Shown: positions 1-9,675 of the stretch, in pieces | Layout of the letters: every line of letters begins with the position of its first letter | How positions within the stretch are numbered: position 1 is the stretch's first letter | Source: Oscillospiraceae bacterium | Lineage (GTDB): Bacteria; Bacillota; Clostridia; Oscillospirales; CAG-272 | Assembly: GCA_015064025.1 (NCBI GenBank) | Contig: SVSZ01000010.1 | Location: forward strand, 1 to 36,371 | Length of the DNA: 36,371 nt | Direction: 5' to 3' | Position numbers and translations under genes: made by a program | Notes under the pieces: model-generated | What the model saw: only the letters and a program-made list of their open reading frames with translations | The model's database searches: none | Told to the model about the DNA's origin: nothing

Positions 1-561
1 CTTGGACTTCTGAACGATGTCACTGTGGCAGATATCGCACTTGCCGCCCTGAGAGTCCTCGTTGGAAAGAACGACCTTACAGCTCGGGCAGTAGTTGACA
101 AGCGCCGTATCACGGAACACCAGGCCCTTTTCAAACATTTTAAGGAAGATCCACTGCGTCCAGCGGTAATAGTCCTCCTCTGTGGTATCCACAACGCGGG
201 ACCAGTCGAAGGAGAAGCCGACACGCTTGAGCTGTGATGTAAACTTTTCGATGTTGCGGTCGGTCACCACTCTGGGATGAAGTCCCGTCTTGATCGCGTA
301 GTTTTCGGTGGGAAGTCCGTATGCGTCAAAGCCGATCGGGAAAAGAACGTTATAGCCCTGCATTCTTCTCTTACGGGAAACCACCTCAAGACCGGAGTAT
401 GCCTTGATATGTCCTACGTGCATTCCCGCGCCGCTGGGATACGGGAACTCGACCAAGGTATAGTACTTGGGCTTCTCACTGTGATCCTTGGCACAAAACG
501 CGTTTGCTTCCTCCCACTTCTTTTGCCATTTCGGCTCAATTTGCTTAAAATCGTATTTCAT
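1..561 (-). CDS. leuS: Leucyl-tRNA synthetase, N-terminal part (runs off left edge)
   Basis: Reverse strand reads MKYDFKQIEPKWQKKWEEANAF...YTLVEFPYPSGAGMHVGHIKAYSGLEVVSRKRRMQGYNVLFPIGFDAYGLPTENYAIKTG..., the class I HIGH-region signature (GMHVGH) of LeuRS. It is absent from the ORF track because the stop lies outside the window. Confidence 0.95.
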   Translation of the reverse strand, partial: MKYDFKQIEPKWQKKWEEANAFCAKDHSEKPKYYTLVEFPYPSGAGMHVGHIKAYSGLEVVSRKRRMQGYNVLFPIGFDAYGLPTENYAIKTGLHPRVVTDRNIEKFTSQLKRVGFSFDWSRVVDTTEEDYYRWTQWIFLKMFEKGLVFRDTALVNYCPSCKVVLSNEDSQGGKCDICHSDIVQKSK

Positions 562-564
562 GTT

Positions 565-981
565 TCAGTCCTCCCCTGTTTGCTCATTTCCGTCGTCAAT
601 ACCGACAAAATGTATTTCCTCTGCGTCACCGTAGAGCTTTTCCAGCTGATAGAAATCGCGAAGCTCGCGATTGAAGATGTGGACGATGACCGTGCCGTAG
701 TCCAGCACGATCCATCCGTCGCTGTCGCGTCCCTCGAAATGCACGGGATCCACACCGCGCAGACCGAGCTTATATTCCAATTCTCCGCCCAACGACTTTA
801 CCTGCGTGCTTGAGTTACCCGTGCAGATCACAAAGTAATCGGTGATCACGGTCTGGTCGTTGACACGCAGGACCTTGAGCTTGTGTGCCTTCTTCGCATC
901 CAGAACGTCAAAGATGGCTTGCGCAAGCTCCAGAGGTGCTGCCCCCTTCAGAGACGGCAATTGCCGCATTGTTTCATCCAT
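565..981 (-). CDS. rsfS: Ribosomal silencing factor RsfS
   Basis: 138 aa; ...VITDYFVICTGNSSTQVKSLGGELEYKLG...GWIVLDYGTVIVHIFNRELRDFYQLEKLYGDAEE is typical RsfS; adjacent to leuS. Confidence 0.95.
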   Translation of the reverse strand: MDETMRQLPSLKGAAPLELAQAIFDVLDAKKAHKLKVLRVNDQTVITDYFVICTGNSSTQVKSLGGELEYKLGLRGVDPVHFEGRDSDGWIVLDYGTVIVHIFNRELRDFYQLEKLYGDAEEIHFVGIDDGNEQTGED

Positions 982-1028
982 TCCAAAATATCCTTTCCAT
1001 ATATAGAAAAATTAAATTGCTTACAAAT

Positions 1029-1985
1029 TCAAGTCTGTACGGGAAGCTTCTCTGCTTCGTAGATCTTATGAAAGCTTTCGTTTTCCACACGGTCAAAAAC
1101 ACCGCGCGGATCAAAGGAGATCGAGGCTTTTCCCTTACCGCACATCAGGTATTCTTCGATCATGCGGGAAGCTCCCGCACGGTTGATCACGTAATACCAC
1201 GCTCCGCTCTGCCCCTGTATAGGCTGTCCCGCAAGCGTCGCCATGGGGATATTCCCCGTGTCGCACGCGCGAAGGATCCCCACTGTGCGGATCGCGGCAG
1301 GCAAGCCGATATCCGTCTGCACGCCCGTGAGAGCAAGCACCGTAACACGCAAAAGCTGTGAGAGGGTGAGCGTCTGGCATTGCTTTGCAAAAGCAGAGAG
1401 AAAAAGCTTCTGTGCATCAAGCCGACCGAGATCCGCATTGACGTAGCCGGAACGGTAGCGCACAAATTGCTCCGCCATATCCCCGTCAAGATGTGTTTTT
1501 CCCGCCTTCAAGCTGATCTTAAGCTCCTGCGCCGGATCCGAATACTCCATATCATGTGGAATCTCAAGCTCCACCCCTCCAATGGCATTGACGAGAGCCT
1601 TGAAGAAGTCCAGCTTCAATGTGACAAAATAATCGATCCTTACACCGAGAGCCTCCGACAAAAATCGCTTCAAGCCCTCCTGACCCAGAGTCTGCATCGC
1701 TCCGTTGAGCTTTTTATAGCTCCCCTCGGTGTACTCCGCGTAGGTATCGCGAGGGATCTGAAGAATGCGAGCCTCCTTGCGCGTTTCATTCACGGCAACA
1801 AGCAAAATACTGTCCGTCAAGCGCTTGGAATGATCGCACCCCAAAACAAGAAAGCGTGTGATCTTATCCTCGTGCTCCGCTTCGCGGTCGACCGCGACCG
1901 TTGGCACGGAATAATTCCAAAACATAAAGGTTACTACCGAAAAAAGAATCAAAAACAGAACAAAGGAGCGACATAAGCGTTTCAT
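1029..1985 (-). CDS. LytR-CpsA-Psr (LCP) family protein
   Basis: N-terminal TM anchor followed by FLVLGCDHSKRLTDSILLVAVNETRKEARILQIPRDTYAEYTEG...KLNGAM, the LCP core motifs. Confidence 0.93.
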   Translation of the reverse strand: MKRLCRSFVLFLILFSVVTFMFWNYSVPTVAVDREAEHEDKITRFLVLGCDHSKRLTDSILLVAVNETRKEARILQIPRDTYAEYTEGSYKKLNGAMQTLGQEGLKRFLSEALGVRIDYFVTLKLDFFKALVNAIGGVELEIPHDMEYSDPAQELKISLKAGKTHLDGDMAEQFVRYRSGYVNADLGRLDAQKLFLSAFAKQCQTLTLSQLLRVTVLALTGVQTDIGLPAAIRTVGILRACDTGNIPMATLAGQPIQGQSGAWYYVINRAGASRMIEEYLMCGKGKASISFDPRGVFDRVENESFHKIYEAEKLPVQT

Positions 1986-2035
1986 TCCGACACCTCACAG
2001 ATTCCCGAAGGAAAAATATGTAAGGGTCGCCCCCG

Positions 2036-2668
2036 TCACTTCGAAAGCTTTGGAATAAGCTCGTTTCTCGCCGCCACAGTATCCGCCGCGATGGGCTTTC
2101 CCTCCGCCATCAGATCCTTGATCGTCATATCATAGGACATAAGCAGCGTTCTGCGCAAAAGCTCCAGCCGCTCCTCTTCGCTCAAGCGATCAGGATATGC
2201 GCCAAAGAAATAGCGACGCAGAAGAACACAATTTTCAAAGGTGCGGGATTCATCGATGTAATCCGCAAGATACAAAAGCTTTTCGGTCAGCGTCATTCCT
2301 CCGTGTCCCGTTGTGTGCCAACGCACCGCCGAGACGATCACGGGATCGTCAAAGTCGGGAAATTCCACGGGGATCAGTGCCGCCGCGGTACGTGCGTGAA
2401 ATAGCTTTGGGGAGCATTGATCGGACGCGCTGACGGGAAGTCCGAGGGATACGCAAAGCGCCTCTTGCTCAGCGGGACTTTTTTCCTTGGTCAAATCATG
2501 TAAAAGCGCCGCAGCCCGCATTTGCGGCACGTACGCAGGGCAGAAAAGCGCACAAAGCCGTGCCGTCATTTCCTCGACCGCCAGCGTATGGTGTGCGCGT
2601 CGCGGCGAAAGCGCCCGCATCACGTGCTCACGCAAAGATGCAAGCATGGTTTCCGTGATCTCTTTCAT
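2036..2668 (-). CDS. yqeK: HD-domain hydrolase, YqeK family
   Basis: AALLHDLTKE HD motif and VRWHTTGHGGMTLTEKLLYLADYIDESR; adjacent to nadD. Confidence 0.93.
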   Translation of the reverse strand: MKEITETMLASLREHVMRALSPRRAHHTLAVEEMTARLCALFCPAYVPQMRAAALLHDLTKEKSPAEQEALCVSLGLPVSASDQCSPKLFHARTAAALIPVEFPDFDDPVIVSAVRWHTTGHGGMTLTEKLLYLADYIDESRTFENCVLLRRYFFGAYPDRLSEEERLELLRRTLLMSYDMTIKDLMAEGKPIAADTVAARNELIPKLSK

Positions 2669-2689
2669 TATGCGTCTCTTCCCCTCTCT

Positions 2690-3292
2690 TCAAACGTATA
2701 AATGATTGTCATGAATGTATTTTTCCACCATGGGCGGAACGCAATCCGCAAGAGCTTCACCGGTACGAAGGCGGCGTCTGATCTCTCCCGAGGATATTTC
2801 AATCGGATCCGTCAGAATTCGGCGCACGACCTTTCCGTATTTTTCACGGTACAAAGCAATTTTTTGAACGATGCGCGCATCAAGCAAGGGGTCCGCTTCC
2901 CGACGGACGTACGTAGGATAAGACAGACGAAAAATTTCATCCGGCTCCCGCCACTCATCCAACGAGAGCATCATATCGGTGCCGCACAGGAGAAAGAGTC
3001 TGCGATCCTCTCCAGAGAGCTCCCGCAACGTATCCACCGTATAGCTTTTACCGCCGCGACGGATCTCCATGTCGCTGACGTAGACACCGTCCATCCCCGC
3101 AAACGCCAGACGCGTCATCTCAAGACGGTGCTCTGAGGAAACGGAAAATTCCATTTCCTTATGAGGAGGCAGAGCGTTGGGGATCACGTAAAGAAAATCC
3201 AGCCACATCTGCTCCATAAACGCACGCGCCGCGGCAACGTGTCCCTTATGTGGCGGTGAAAAGGTACCGCCGTAAATTCCGATGCGTGTCAT
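2690..3292 (-). CDS. nadD: Nicotinate-nucleotide adenylyltransferase
   Basis: RIGIYGGTFSPPHKGHVAAARAF nucleotidyltransferase motif; C-terminal ISSGEIRRRLRTGEALADCVPPMVEKYIHDNHLY. Confidence 0.96.
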   Translation of the reverse strand: MTRIGIYGGTFSPPHKGHVAAARAFMEQMWLDFLYVIPNALPPHKEMEFSVSSEHRLEMTRLAFAGMDGVYVSDMEIRRGGKSYTVDTLRELSGEDRRLFLLCGTDMMLSLDEWREPDEIFRLSYPTYVRREADPLLDARIVQKIALYREKYGKVVRRILTDPIEISSGEIRRRLRTGEALADCVPPMVEKYIHDNHLYV

Positions 3293-3585
3293 GCCCGAGG
3301 AAGCTCAATGACGGGATTCTTTTCGGATGCACGGTAGAGAACGATCTTGCGTCCCGTTGCCGCCACTGCCTCCGCTCCCAACGCCTCTGCCAGAGCGTTC
3401 AGAATCTCGCGCGGCTCCTCGCCGCTGTTTTCCAGCACGTGAAGCTTGATCAGCTCACGCGCCTCCAACGCATCGGAAAAGGTCTTCAGCATATTTTCGT
3501 TAAGCCCGCCCTTACCGATCTGCATGATCGCAGGCAGAGAGTTTGCCATGCTGCGAAGATATGCTCTTTGCTTTGATGAAATCAT
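3289..3585 (-). CDS. yhbY: YhbY-family (CRM domain) RNA-binding protein
   Basis: MISSKQRAYLRSMANSLPAIMQIGKGGLNENMLKTFSDALEARELIKLHVLENS...; internal ATG at 3585 preceded by AAAGGA chosen over the longer ORF; 4-nt overlap with nadD. Confidence 0.92.
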   Translation of the reverse strand: MISSKQRAYLRSMANSLPAIMQIGKGGLNENMLKTFSDALEARELIKLHVLENSGEEPREILNALAEALGAEAVAATGRKIVLYRASEKNPVIELPRA

Positions 3586-3595
3586 AAAAATCCTT

Positions 3596-4084
3596 TCATT
3601 CCACCGTGTTCCAGCCGTTTGTGCGCAGGATCTCCATGATCTCATCACAAGCGCCCGAGAACACTCTGATAAATTGTGTATTGTTCAAATAGATGTCCAC
3701 CGTCAGATCCTTCCCCAAGGACACCGACTTCACCTCGTCGCGCGAGAGCTCCAGTGTCTGGGAGGTACACTCCTTTGAGAGAAAGACAAGCGTTTTCTCC
3801 GTAATGATAAAGAAGCCGCCGACAGTCCCCTTCTTCACGGTGAAGCGCACAGGCTCGTCAAAAAGGAAGGGACGCGCAAATTTTTGCTTCATGCGCACGT
3901 AGGGCAAGAAGGCAAAATAGAAAAGCACGGGAAGGATCAGCGAGATAACAAGAACGGAAACAGCACCGATGAGGATCCCCATCTTCCATCCCGAAAACAG
4001 TGTGGTCAAAATTCCGATAAAGATACCGATCCGAATCGCAAAGGAACGGATAAAGGGCGCTGTGAAAAATTCGCTGAATTTCAT
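3596..4084 (-). CDS. Small membrane protein with two TM segments and a PH-like (YcxB-like) C-terminal domain
   Basis: Two hydrophobic segments followed by FTVKKGTVGGFFIITEKTLVFLSKE...LELSRDEVKSVSLGKDLTVDIYLNN. Confidence 0.6.
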   Translation of the reverse strand: MKFSEFFTAPFIRSFAIRIGIFIGILTTLFSGWKMGILIGAVSVLVISLILPVLFYFAFLPYVRMKQKFARPFLFDEPVRFTVKKGTVGGFFIITEKTLVFLSKECTSQTLELSRDEVKSVSLGKDLTVDIYLNNTQFIRVFSGACDEIMEILRTNGWNTVE

Positions 4085-4087
4085 AAA

Positions 4088-4696
4088 TCAGATCAGTTCC
4101 TTCAGTTTTTTTGCAAAATTGCGGATTGCAGCACCGCGATGAGACACGGAATGCTTCTCAGCGGCACTGACCTCGGCAAAGGTCTTGCCGAATGCGTCAA
4201 AATAGAACAGCGGATCGTAGCCAAAGCCTCCCGTGCCGCGATACTCACGCAAAATGCGTCCGCGTGACTCTCCGCGCACGGTAAATTCTCTGCCATCGGG
4301 AAGAACGCAAGCGACGGCACATACGTATGCCCCCGTGCGATCCTCGTCCGCCACGTCGCGCAGATTGTACAGAAGACATTGGTTGTTTCCCTCGTCGTCA
4401 TGATCACCTGCGAAGTCACACCTTGCGGCATAGCGTGCGGAATAGACGCCGGGCTCACCCGCCAAGGCATCCACCGAAAGTCCCGAATCATCGGCAACGC
4501 CGACGTAGCCGCTCTTCGCTGCCACACGCGCCTTGATCAGCGCGTTTTCCTCAAACGTCGTACCGTTCTCCTCGATATCTTCAAGGATCCCCACGTCGTC
4601 CAAGGACAAAATTTCCATATCGGAGAACTCCTCGGAAAGGAGTGTCCGAAGCTCTTCGATCTTTTTCTGATTACGCGAAGCCAATACGATCTTCAT
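4088..4696 (-). CDS. rdgB: XTP/dITP diphosphatase (RdgB/HAM1)
   Basis: MKIVLASRNQKKIEELRTLL...ADDSGLSVDALAGEPGVYSARYA...GFGYDPLFYF; internal ATG at 4696 matches the family N-terminus better than the longer ORF. Confidence 0.95.
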   Translation of the reverse strand: MKIVLASRNQKKIEELRTLLSEEFSDMEILSLDDVGILEDIEENGTTFEENALIKARVAAKSGYVGVADDSGLSVDALAGEPGVYSARYAARCDFAGDHDDEGNNQCLLYNLRDVADEDRTGAYVCAVACVLPDGREFTVRGESRGRILREYRGTGGFGYDPLFYFDAFGKTFAEVSAAEKHSVSHRGAAIRNFAKKLKELI

Positions 4697-4706
4697 ACAT
4701 TTCTCC

Positions 4707-5984
4707 TCATTCAAACAGAGCGGTGACAAACTCATGCTGATCAAACGCCTGCATATCGTCAAGCTTCTCTCCGACTCCGATGAATTTAACGGGAATATTC
4801 AATTCGCGACGTATCGAGATCACGATGCCGCCCTTAGCGGTGCCGTCCATCTTATTTAAGATCAACCCCGTAAGCGCCGCAGCATTCTTGAATTCCTTCG
4901 CCTGGAGGATCGCGTTCTGTCCCGTGGTCGCATCCAGAACCAAAAGATTTTCCCTGGAAGCGCCCGGGAGCTCACGGTCGATCACTCGGTTGATCTTTGC
5001 GAGTTCATTCATAAGATTCGTCTTATTGTGAAGTCTTCCCGCAGTATCAACGATCAAAACGTCTGCCTTCTTATTCTTTGCGGCATGGCAGGCATCGAAC
5101 ACCACTGCCGCGGGATCGCTTCCCTCGTTCTGGCGCACAAGCTCCACCCCTGCCCGCTCACACCAAACGGCGAGCTGATCGATCGCCGCCGCGCGGAAGG
5201 TATCCGCCGCCGCAACCACGACACGTTTTCCTTGCTTGCGCAACTGATGGGAGATCTTACCAATGGAGGTAGTCTTCCCCACGCCGTTGACACCGATGAC
5301 AAGGATCACGGAGGGAACGGTCTCCAGCTTTAATTCTTCGCCTTCTCCGATCATCCCCTCAAGGATCGAGCGGAGTACATCCATGACCTGATCCTTTTCC
5401 TTAAGTCTTCCTGCTTTGATCTCCTCGCGAAGCTCGTCGATGATCTCACCCGCGGCATTGACACCGACGTCGGCACAGATCAGGATCTCTTCAAGCTCCT
5501 CAAGAAGCTCCTCATCGACCTTGACAAAATTTTTCAGAAGATCGTCGATCTGTCCGAACAGAGCATTCTTCGTTTTGGAAAGTCCTGCCTTCACCCGACT
5601 CCAGAAGGATCTTTTCTCCTTCTGACGCGCCTCCGCAGATTCCTCCGCGATCTCGTCCTCAAAAACCTCCGCATCCTCCTCTGTGATCTCTGACACCCCG
5701 GCGTCTTCGGTCTCTTCGATTTCTTCAATCTCTTCGATTTCTTCAATCTCTTCGGTCTCTTCAACCTCTTCGGGTTCTTCGATCACCTCGGGTTCTTCGA
5801 TCACCTCGGGTTCTTCGATCACCTCGATCACCTCGGCTTCTTCGATCTCCTCGGTCACCTCGGTCTCTCCAATCTCGTCGGGCATTTCCCTTTCATCGGA
5901 AGCAGATTCCTCCGCTTCGGGGATCACGGCTTCCTTTTCTTCCTCGGAGGACTTTTTTCCGAACAATTTACCCAAAAATCCCAT
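4707..5984 (-). CDS. ftsY: Signal recognition particle receptor FtsY with extended acidic N-terminus
   Basis: VILVIGVNGVGKTTSIGKISHQLRKQGKRVVVAAADTFRAAAIDQL...VDTAGRLHNKTNLMNEL...GTAKGG SRP GTPase motifs; 17-nt overlap with smc. Confidence 0.97.
   Translation of the reverse strand: MGFLGKLFGKKSSEEEKEAVIPEAEESASDEREMPDEIGETEVTEEIEEAEVIEVIEEPEVIEEPEVIEEPEEVEETEEIEEIEEIEEIEETEDAGVSEITEEDAEVFEDEIAEESAEARQKEKRSFWSRVKAGLSKTKNALFGQIDDLLKNFVKVDEELLEELEEILICADVGVNAAGEIIDELREEIKAGRLKEKDQVMDVLRSILEGMIGEGEELKLETVPSVILVIGVNGVGKTTSIGKISHQLRKQGKRVVVAAADTFRAAAIDQLAVWCERAGVELVRQNEGSDPAAVVFDACHAAKNKKADVLIVDTAGRLHNKTNLMNELAKINRVIDRELPGASRENLLVLDATTGQNAILQAKEFKNAAALTGLILNKMDGTAKGGIVISIRRELNIPVKFIGVGEKLDDMQAFDQHEFVTALFE
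5695..5880 (-). repeat. 18-bp-period tandem repeats encoding the Glu-rich FtsY linker
   Basis: Plus-strand GGTTCTTCGATCACCTCG three times in tandem (5773-5826); GATTTCTTCAATCTCTTC twice in tandem (5718-5753); flanked by degenerate copies. Confidence 0.9.
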
Positions 5985-8900
5985 TCCAGTCTTCTCCCTC
6001 CTTCTTGGAAATATCGTTGATGTCCAGCATCAGGATCTTGGAGATCCCGTGCTCGGGCATCGTCACGCCGTACAAGCGATCTGCCGCCGCCATCGTACCT
6101 CTGCGGTGCGTGATCATAATAAACTGTGTACCGTGCGCATACCTCTTGATGTACTGAGCCAGTCGCTCTACGTTGACCTCATCCAGTGCCGCCTCGATCT
6201 CGTCCAGAATACAGAACGGAGTGGGGTTGACCTGAATGATCGCGAAGAAGAGCGCCACACCGATGAATGCCTGCTCACCGCCCGAAAGCTGCATCAGATT
6301 CTTGATGATCTTACCGGGAGGCGCCGCCTTGATCTCGATTCCGCTTTCAAGCACGTTTTCGGGATCGGAAAGCGAAAGCTCTGCAGAACCACCGCCAAAC
6401 AGCTCGACAAACACCTTGCCGAAATTCTCATTGATGCGGTTGAAGGAATCGATGAAGGAGGTCTTCATCTCACCCTCAAGCTGACCGATAATGCTCAGAA
6501 GCTCCCGCTTGGCCTTTTCCAGATCGTTGATCTGCGTGCTCATATAGTCGTAACGTGCCTTGACCTCCTGATACTTGTTCACAGCGTCAAGGTCAACGTG
6601 TCCGATCACACGGAGCTTGTTGCGGCATTCCGTCTGCAATGCGATCATCTCCATGCGGTTTTCCTTCGTCACCGAGGGGTAGCCAAGAGCTACGGCATCG
6701 TTGCGGGTCAATTCGTAATCGTCCCAAAGCTTGGTAGCAAGCTTATCCTGCGTATCGCGAAGTCCCGCAAGCTTGGCTTCGCACTTGGTATGCTCACGGA
6801 AGATGAGCTCCTTCTGATTCATGCGGTCGCGAAGCTTTGCGTTGAGCTCGTTGAGCTTTCTTTCAAACTCAAAGTTATCCTTTTCCACAGCACTCCGCTT
6901 TTCATTGAGCAATTCCAATTGCGCGGTAGCTGCGGCAAAGGCGGTACGGTTTGCCTCCATTGCTTCCGAGGTCAGACGGATCTGCTCGGTCTGTGTGTTG
7001 ATCCGCCCCGACAGCATCAGCATCTCGCGGTTAAGCCCCTCCAAACGCTCCTCAGAGCTGTTCTTCAGCGTTTGAGCCGTCTCGATGTCCTTATCCGTCT
7101 CACTGATACGGATATAAAGCTCTGTCAGAGCGCGGGAGATCTCATCCAAACGAAGGATCGCGTCTCCGTGATCCGAATGCTTCTCCGTGCGGAAGTCCGA
7201 AAGCTCACGGATCCTGTGGCGCAGATTCTTTTCCTCCGCCGCCAGCATTCCGATGTCCTCCTCGTACTTTGCACGTGCCGTCTCGTATTCCCGCATATCC
7301 GCCCGAAGCTTTTCAAGAAGCGTATTGTTTGCCTCCAGCTTTGCGCGAAGCTGCTCCAAGGCGCCGTTCTCCGAATTTCGGAGCACCACGATCATCTCGC
7401 GGCGATCTTCTTCTCCGATCTGCGCGTCCTCAAGCTCCTCAATGTGCTCGCGCGCCTTTTTGACCTGTTCGTGCAGCTTTCCGAGCATCGCGTCCTTTTC
7501 GGTAAGCTCCGCCTCCAGACGCTTGATCTCTCCCGCACGGGAAAGGATCCCTCCGCCCGTACGCACGGATCCTCCCGTAAAGGAGCCTCCCGCGTTGATC
7601 TGCTGACCGTCAAGCGTTACGACGCGCACACGGTAATGAAGCGCGCGAGCCATCACGTTTGCATGATCAATGTTATCGAACACAACGGTTCTTCCAAGCA
7701 AGGAGGAAAGGACGTTTGCAAACCTCGGGTCGGAGGTAACAAGCGTATCGGCAACACCGATATACCCCTCAAATCCGGCTGCGTCGTTTTGCTCCTTTGT
7801 GGGAGCTGCAGGGCGCATAGAAGTCAACGGGAAGAAGGTCGCGCGTCCTGCCTCACCTTTTTTCAGTGCGTACATTGCCGCCTTTGCCGTCGCCTCATCC
7901 TCCACGACGATGTTCTGGAGATTGGTTCCGAGAGCGATCTCGATCGCAGTCAGATATTTATCGTCTACCGAGATCACCTTGGAAAGAGGACCGTAAACGG
8001 TGCCTGCGGGCGTGCCGTATCGGTCGGTGATCCTGCCCTCAGCGTACTGCTTCATCACGAAGCGCACAGCGCCCGAGTAGCCCTCGAACTGCTCCTCCAT
8101 CTGTCGGAAGGTGGAGATCCTCTGCGCGACGGAATCGCGGCGAAGAGTCTCGTTGTTAAGGCGCTCCGTTATCTGAGAAAGCAAAGTCTGTGCTTCTTCG
8201 ATCTCAGCCTCCTTTTGAGAAAGAGAGCTGTCGATCCCCGCAAGCTCCGCGTCGTACGTCGCCACGGTGCGCGCTTTGTCTGCACACTGCTTCTCCAGAG
8301 TATCCGATATTCTGCGATATTCCTCCAATTCGGTCAGTGCCGACGTATTCTTGTCCGTATCCGTATTTTTCGCATTTTCAAGCACCGACATACGCACCTT
8401 GACGTCCACAGCCTCGTTTTCAAGACGGCGGATATCCTCCAGTGCCTTTGCCACGGCAGCATCCAAAGCAGATGCCCTTTCCGTAAGGCTCGCTTGCTCT
8501 GAGGAAAGCGTTTCCTGCTTTTCCAGAAGCGTTTCCTTGGCGTCCTCCAATTCTCCGATCCGCAAGGCATGCTTGGACGCAGCTTCCATTTCGGACTGGA
8601 TTGCCTTTTCCGTTCCGCTCACAGAGCCCTGAGTCGCCGCGATCAGCTCCTTGGCATGCGCGATCGTGTTTTCCGCCACGCGGTGCTCACTTTCCAGCGT
8701 ATGGCACTGCTCCGTCTGCTCACGGATCTTCGTCAAAAGCTCCTCGGACTCCATTTTGCTTCCCTGTGACGCCTCAAACAGCCTTGCATTCTGTGCTTCA
8801 AGCGCTAAAATACCGTCCTCGGCAATCTGAAGATCGTAGGTTGCATGCTGCATCGCTTCCTCTGCCTTTGAAAGCTCCTCACGCAGCTTTTCCGTATCGT

Positions 8901-9639
8901 AAAGCCAAAGACTGACGTCCGCACGCTTTTTGTTGTCCATCAGCTCAATGGCACGTTTTGCCTTTTCAGCCTCGCGTTCAAGCGGTCCTACCTGTGCCGA
9001 CACCTCTGCAAAAATATCGTTGGCACGGGTCATATTGTCCTCGGTATCCTTCAGCTTTCTCTCCGCTTCGTTCTTCTTGTAGCGGTATTTTGCGATTCCC
9101 GAGGCATCCTCGAAGATGCTTCTGCGCTCCTCGCTCTTACGGGATACCATTTCCGCGATCTTACCCTGACCGATGATCGAATAACCGTCGCGTCCGACAC
9201 CCGTGTTCATAAAGAGCTCGTAGATATCCTTCAGACGTACACCCTTGCGGTTGATAAAATACTCACTGTCACCCGAGCGATAGTAGCGACGTGTGACCGT
9301 CACCTCGTCATAGGGGCAATCCAATTTTGAAAGCTCCCCTCTGTTATCAAACGTAACGGAAACCTCGGCATATCCCATAGGACGGCGACTGTCTGCGCCG
9401 CCGAAAATAACGTCCTCCATCTTACTTCCGCGAAGACTCTTCGAGGAGATCTCTCCCAATACCCATCGCATCGCGTCGGCAATGTTGGATTTTCCGGAGC
9501 CGTTGGGACCGACGATCACGGTCACACCGTGCGCCACACCGTCGTTCAGCAGCGTGACCTCCGCCTCGTTTTCAAAAACGAGACGCGTCTTGTCCGGAAA
9601 GGACTTGAAGCCTTGCATTTCCAATGATTTCAGATACAA
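5968..9639 (-). CDS. smc: Chromosome segregation protein SMC
   Basis: MYLKSLEMQGFKSFPDKT...VTVIVGPNGSGKSNIADAMRWVLGE...coiled coil...LSGGEQAFIGVALFFAIIQVNPTPFCILDEIEAALDEVNV. Confidence 0.98.
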   Translation of the reverse strand: MYLKSLEMQGFKSFPDKTRLVFENEAEVTLLNDGVAHGVTVIVGPNGSGKSNIADAMRWVLGEISSKSLRGSKMEDVIFGGADSRRPMGYAEVSVTFDNRGELSKLDCPYDEVTVTRRYYRSGDSEYFINRKGVRLKDIYELFMNTGVGRDGYSIIGQGKIAEMVSRKSEERRSIFEDASGIAKYRYKKNEAERKLKDTEDNMTRANDIFAEVSAQVGPLEREAEKAKRAIELMDNKKRADVSLWLYDTEKLREELSKAEEAMQHATYDLQIAEDGILALEAQNARLFEASQGSKMESEELLTKIREQTEQCHTLESEHRVAENTIAHAKELIAATQGSVSGTEKAIQSEMEAASKHALRIGELEDAKETLLEKQETLSSEQASLTERASALDAAVAKALEDIRRLENEAVDVKVRMSVLENAKNTDTDKNTSALTELEEYRRISDTLEKQCADKARTVATYDAELAGIDSSLSQKEAEIEEAQTLLSQITERLNNETLRRDSVAQRISTFRQMEEQFEGYSGAVRFVMKQYAEGRITDRYGTPAGTVYGPLSKVISVDDKYLTAIEIALGTNLQNIVVEDEATAKAAMYALKKGEAGRATFFPLTSMRPAAPTKEQNDAAGFEGYIGVADTLVTSDPRFANVLSSLLGRTVVFDNIDHANVMARALHYRVRVVTLDGQQINAGGSFTGGSVRTGGGILSRAGEIKRLEAELTEKDAMLGKLHEQVKKAREHIEELEDAQIGEEDRREMIVVLRNSENGALEQLRAKLEANNTLLEKLRADMREYETARAKYEEDIGMLAAEEKNLRHRIRELSDFRTEKHSDHGDAILRLDEISRALTELYIRISETDKDIETAQTLKNSSEERLEGLNREMLMLSGRINTQTEQIRLTSEAMEANRTAFAAATAQLELLNEKRSAVEKDNFEFERKLNELNAKLRDRMNQKELIFREHTKCEAKLAGLRDTQDKLATKLWDDYELTRNDAVALGYPSVTKENRMEMIALQTECRNKLRVIGHVDLDAVNKYQEVKARYDYMSTQINDLEKAKRELLSIIGQLEGEMKTSFIDSFNRINENFGKVFVELFGGGSAELSLSDPENVLESGIEIKAAPPGKIIKNLMQLSGGEQAFIGVALFFAIIQVNPTPFCILDEIEAALDEVNVERLAQYIKRYAHGTQFIMITHRRGTMAAADRLYGVTMPEHGISKILMLDINDISKKEGEDWNGIFG

Positions 9640-9675
9640 AGTAAATTCCTCCTGGTTCTGAATGTAAAGGTCTTT

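Noticed and set aside
5683-8502. 939-aa plus-strand ORF as a gene
   Set aside because: Antisense to clear ftsY and smc; low-complexity Ser/Ile N-terminus is the reverse of the Glu repeat; no SD or recognisable domain.
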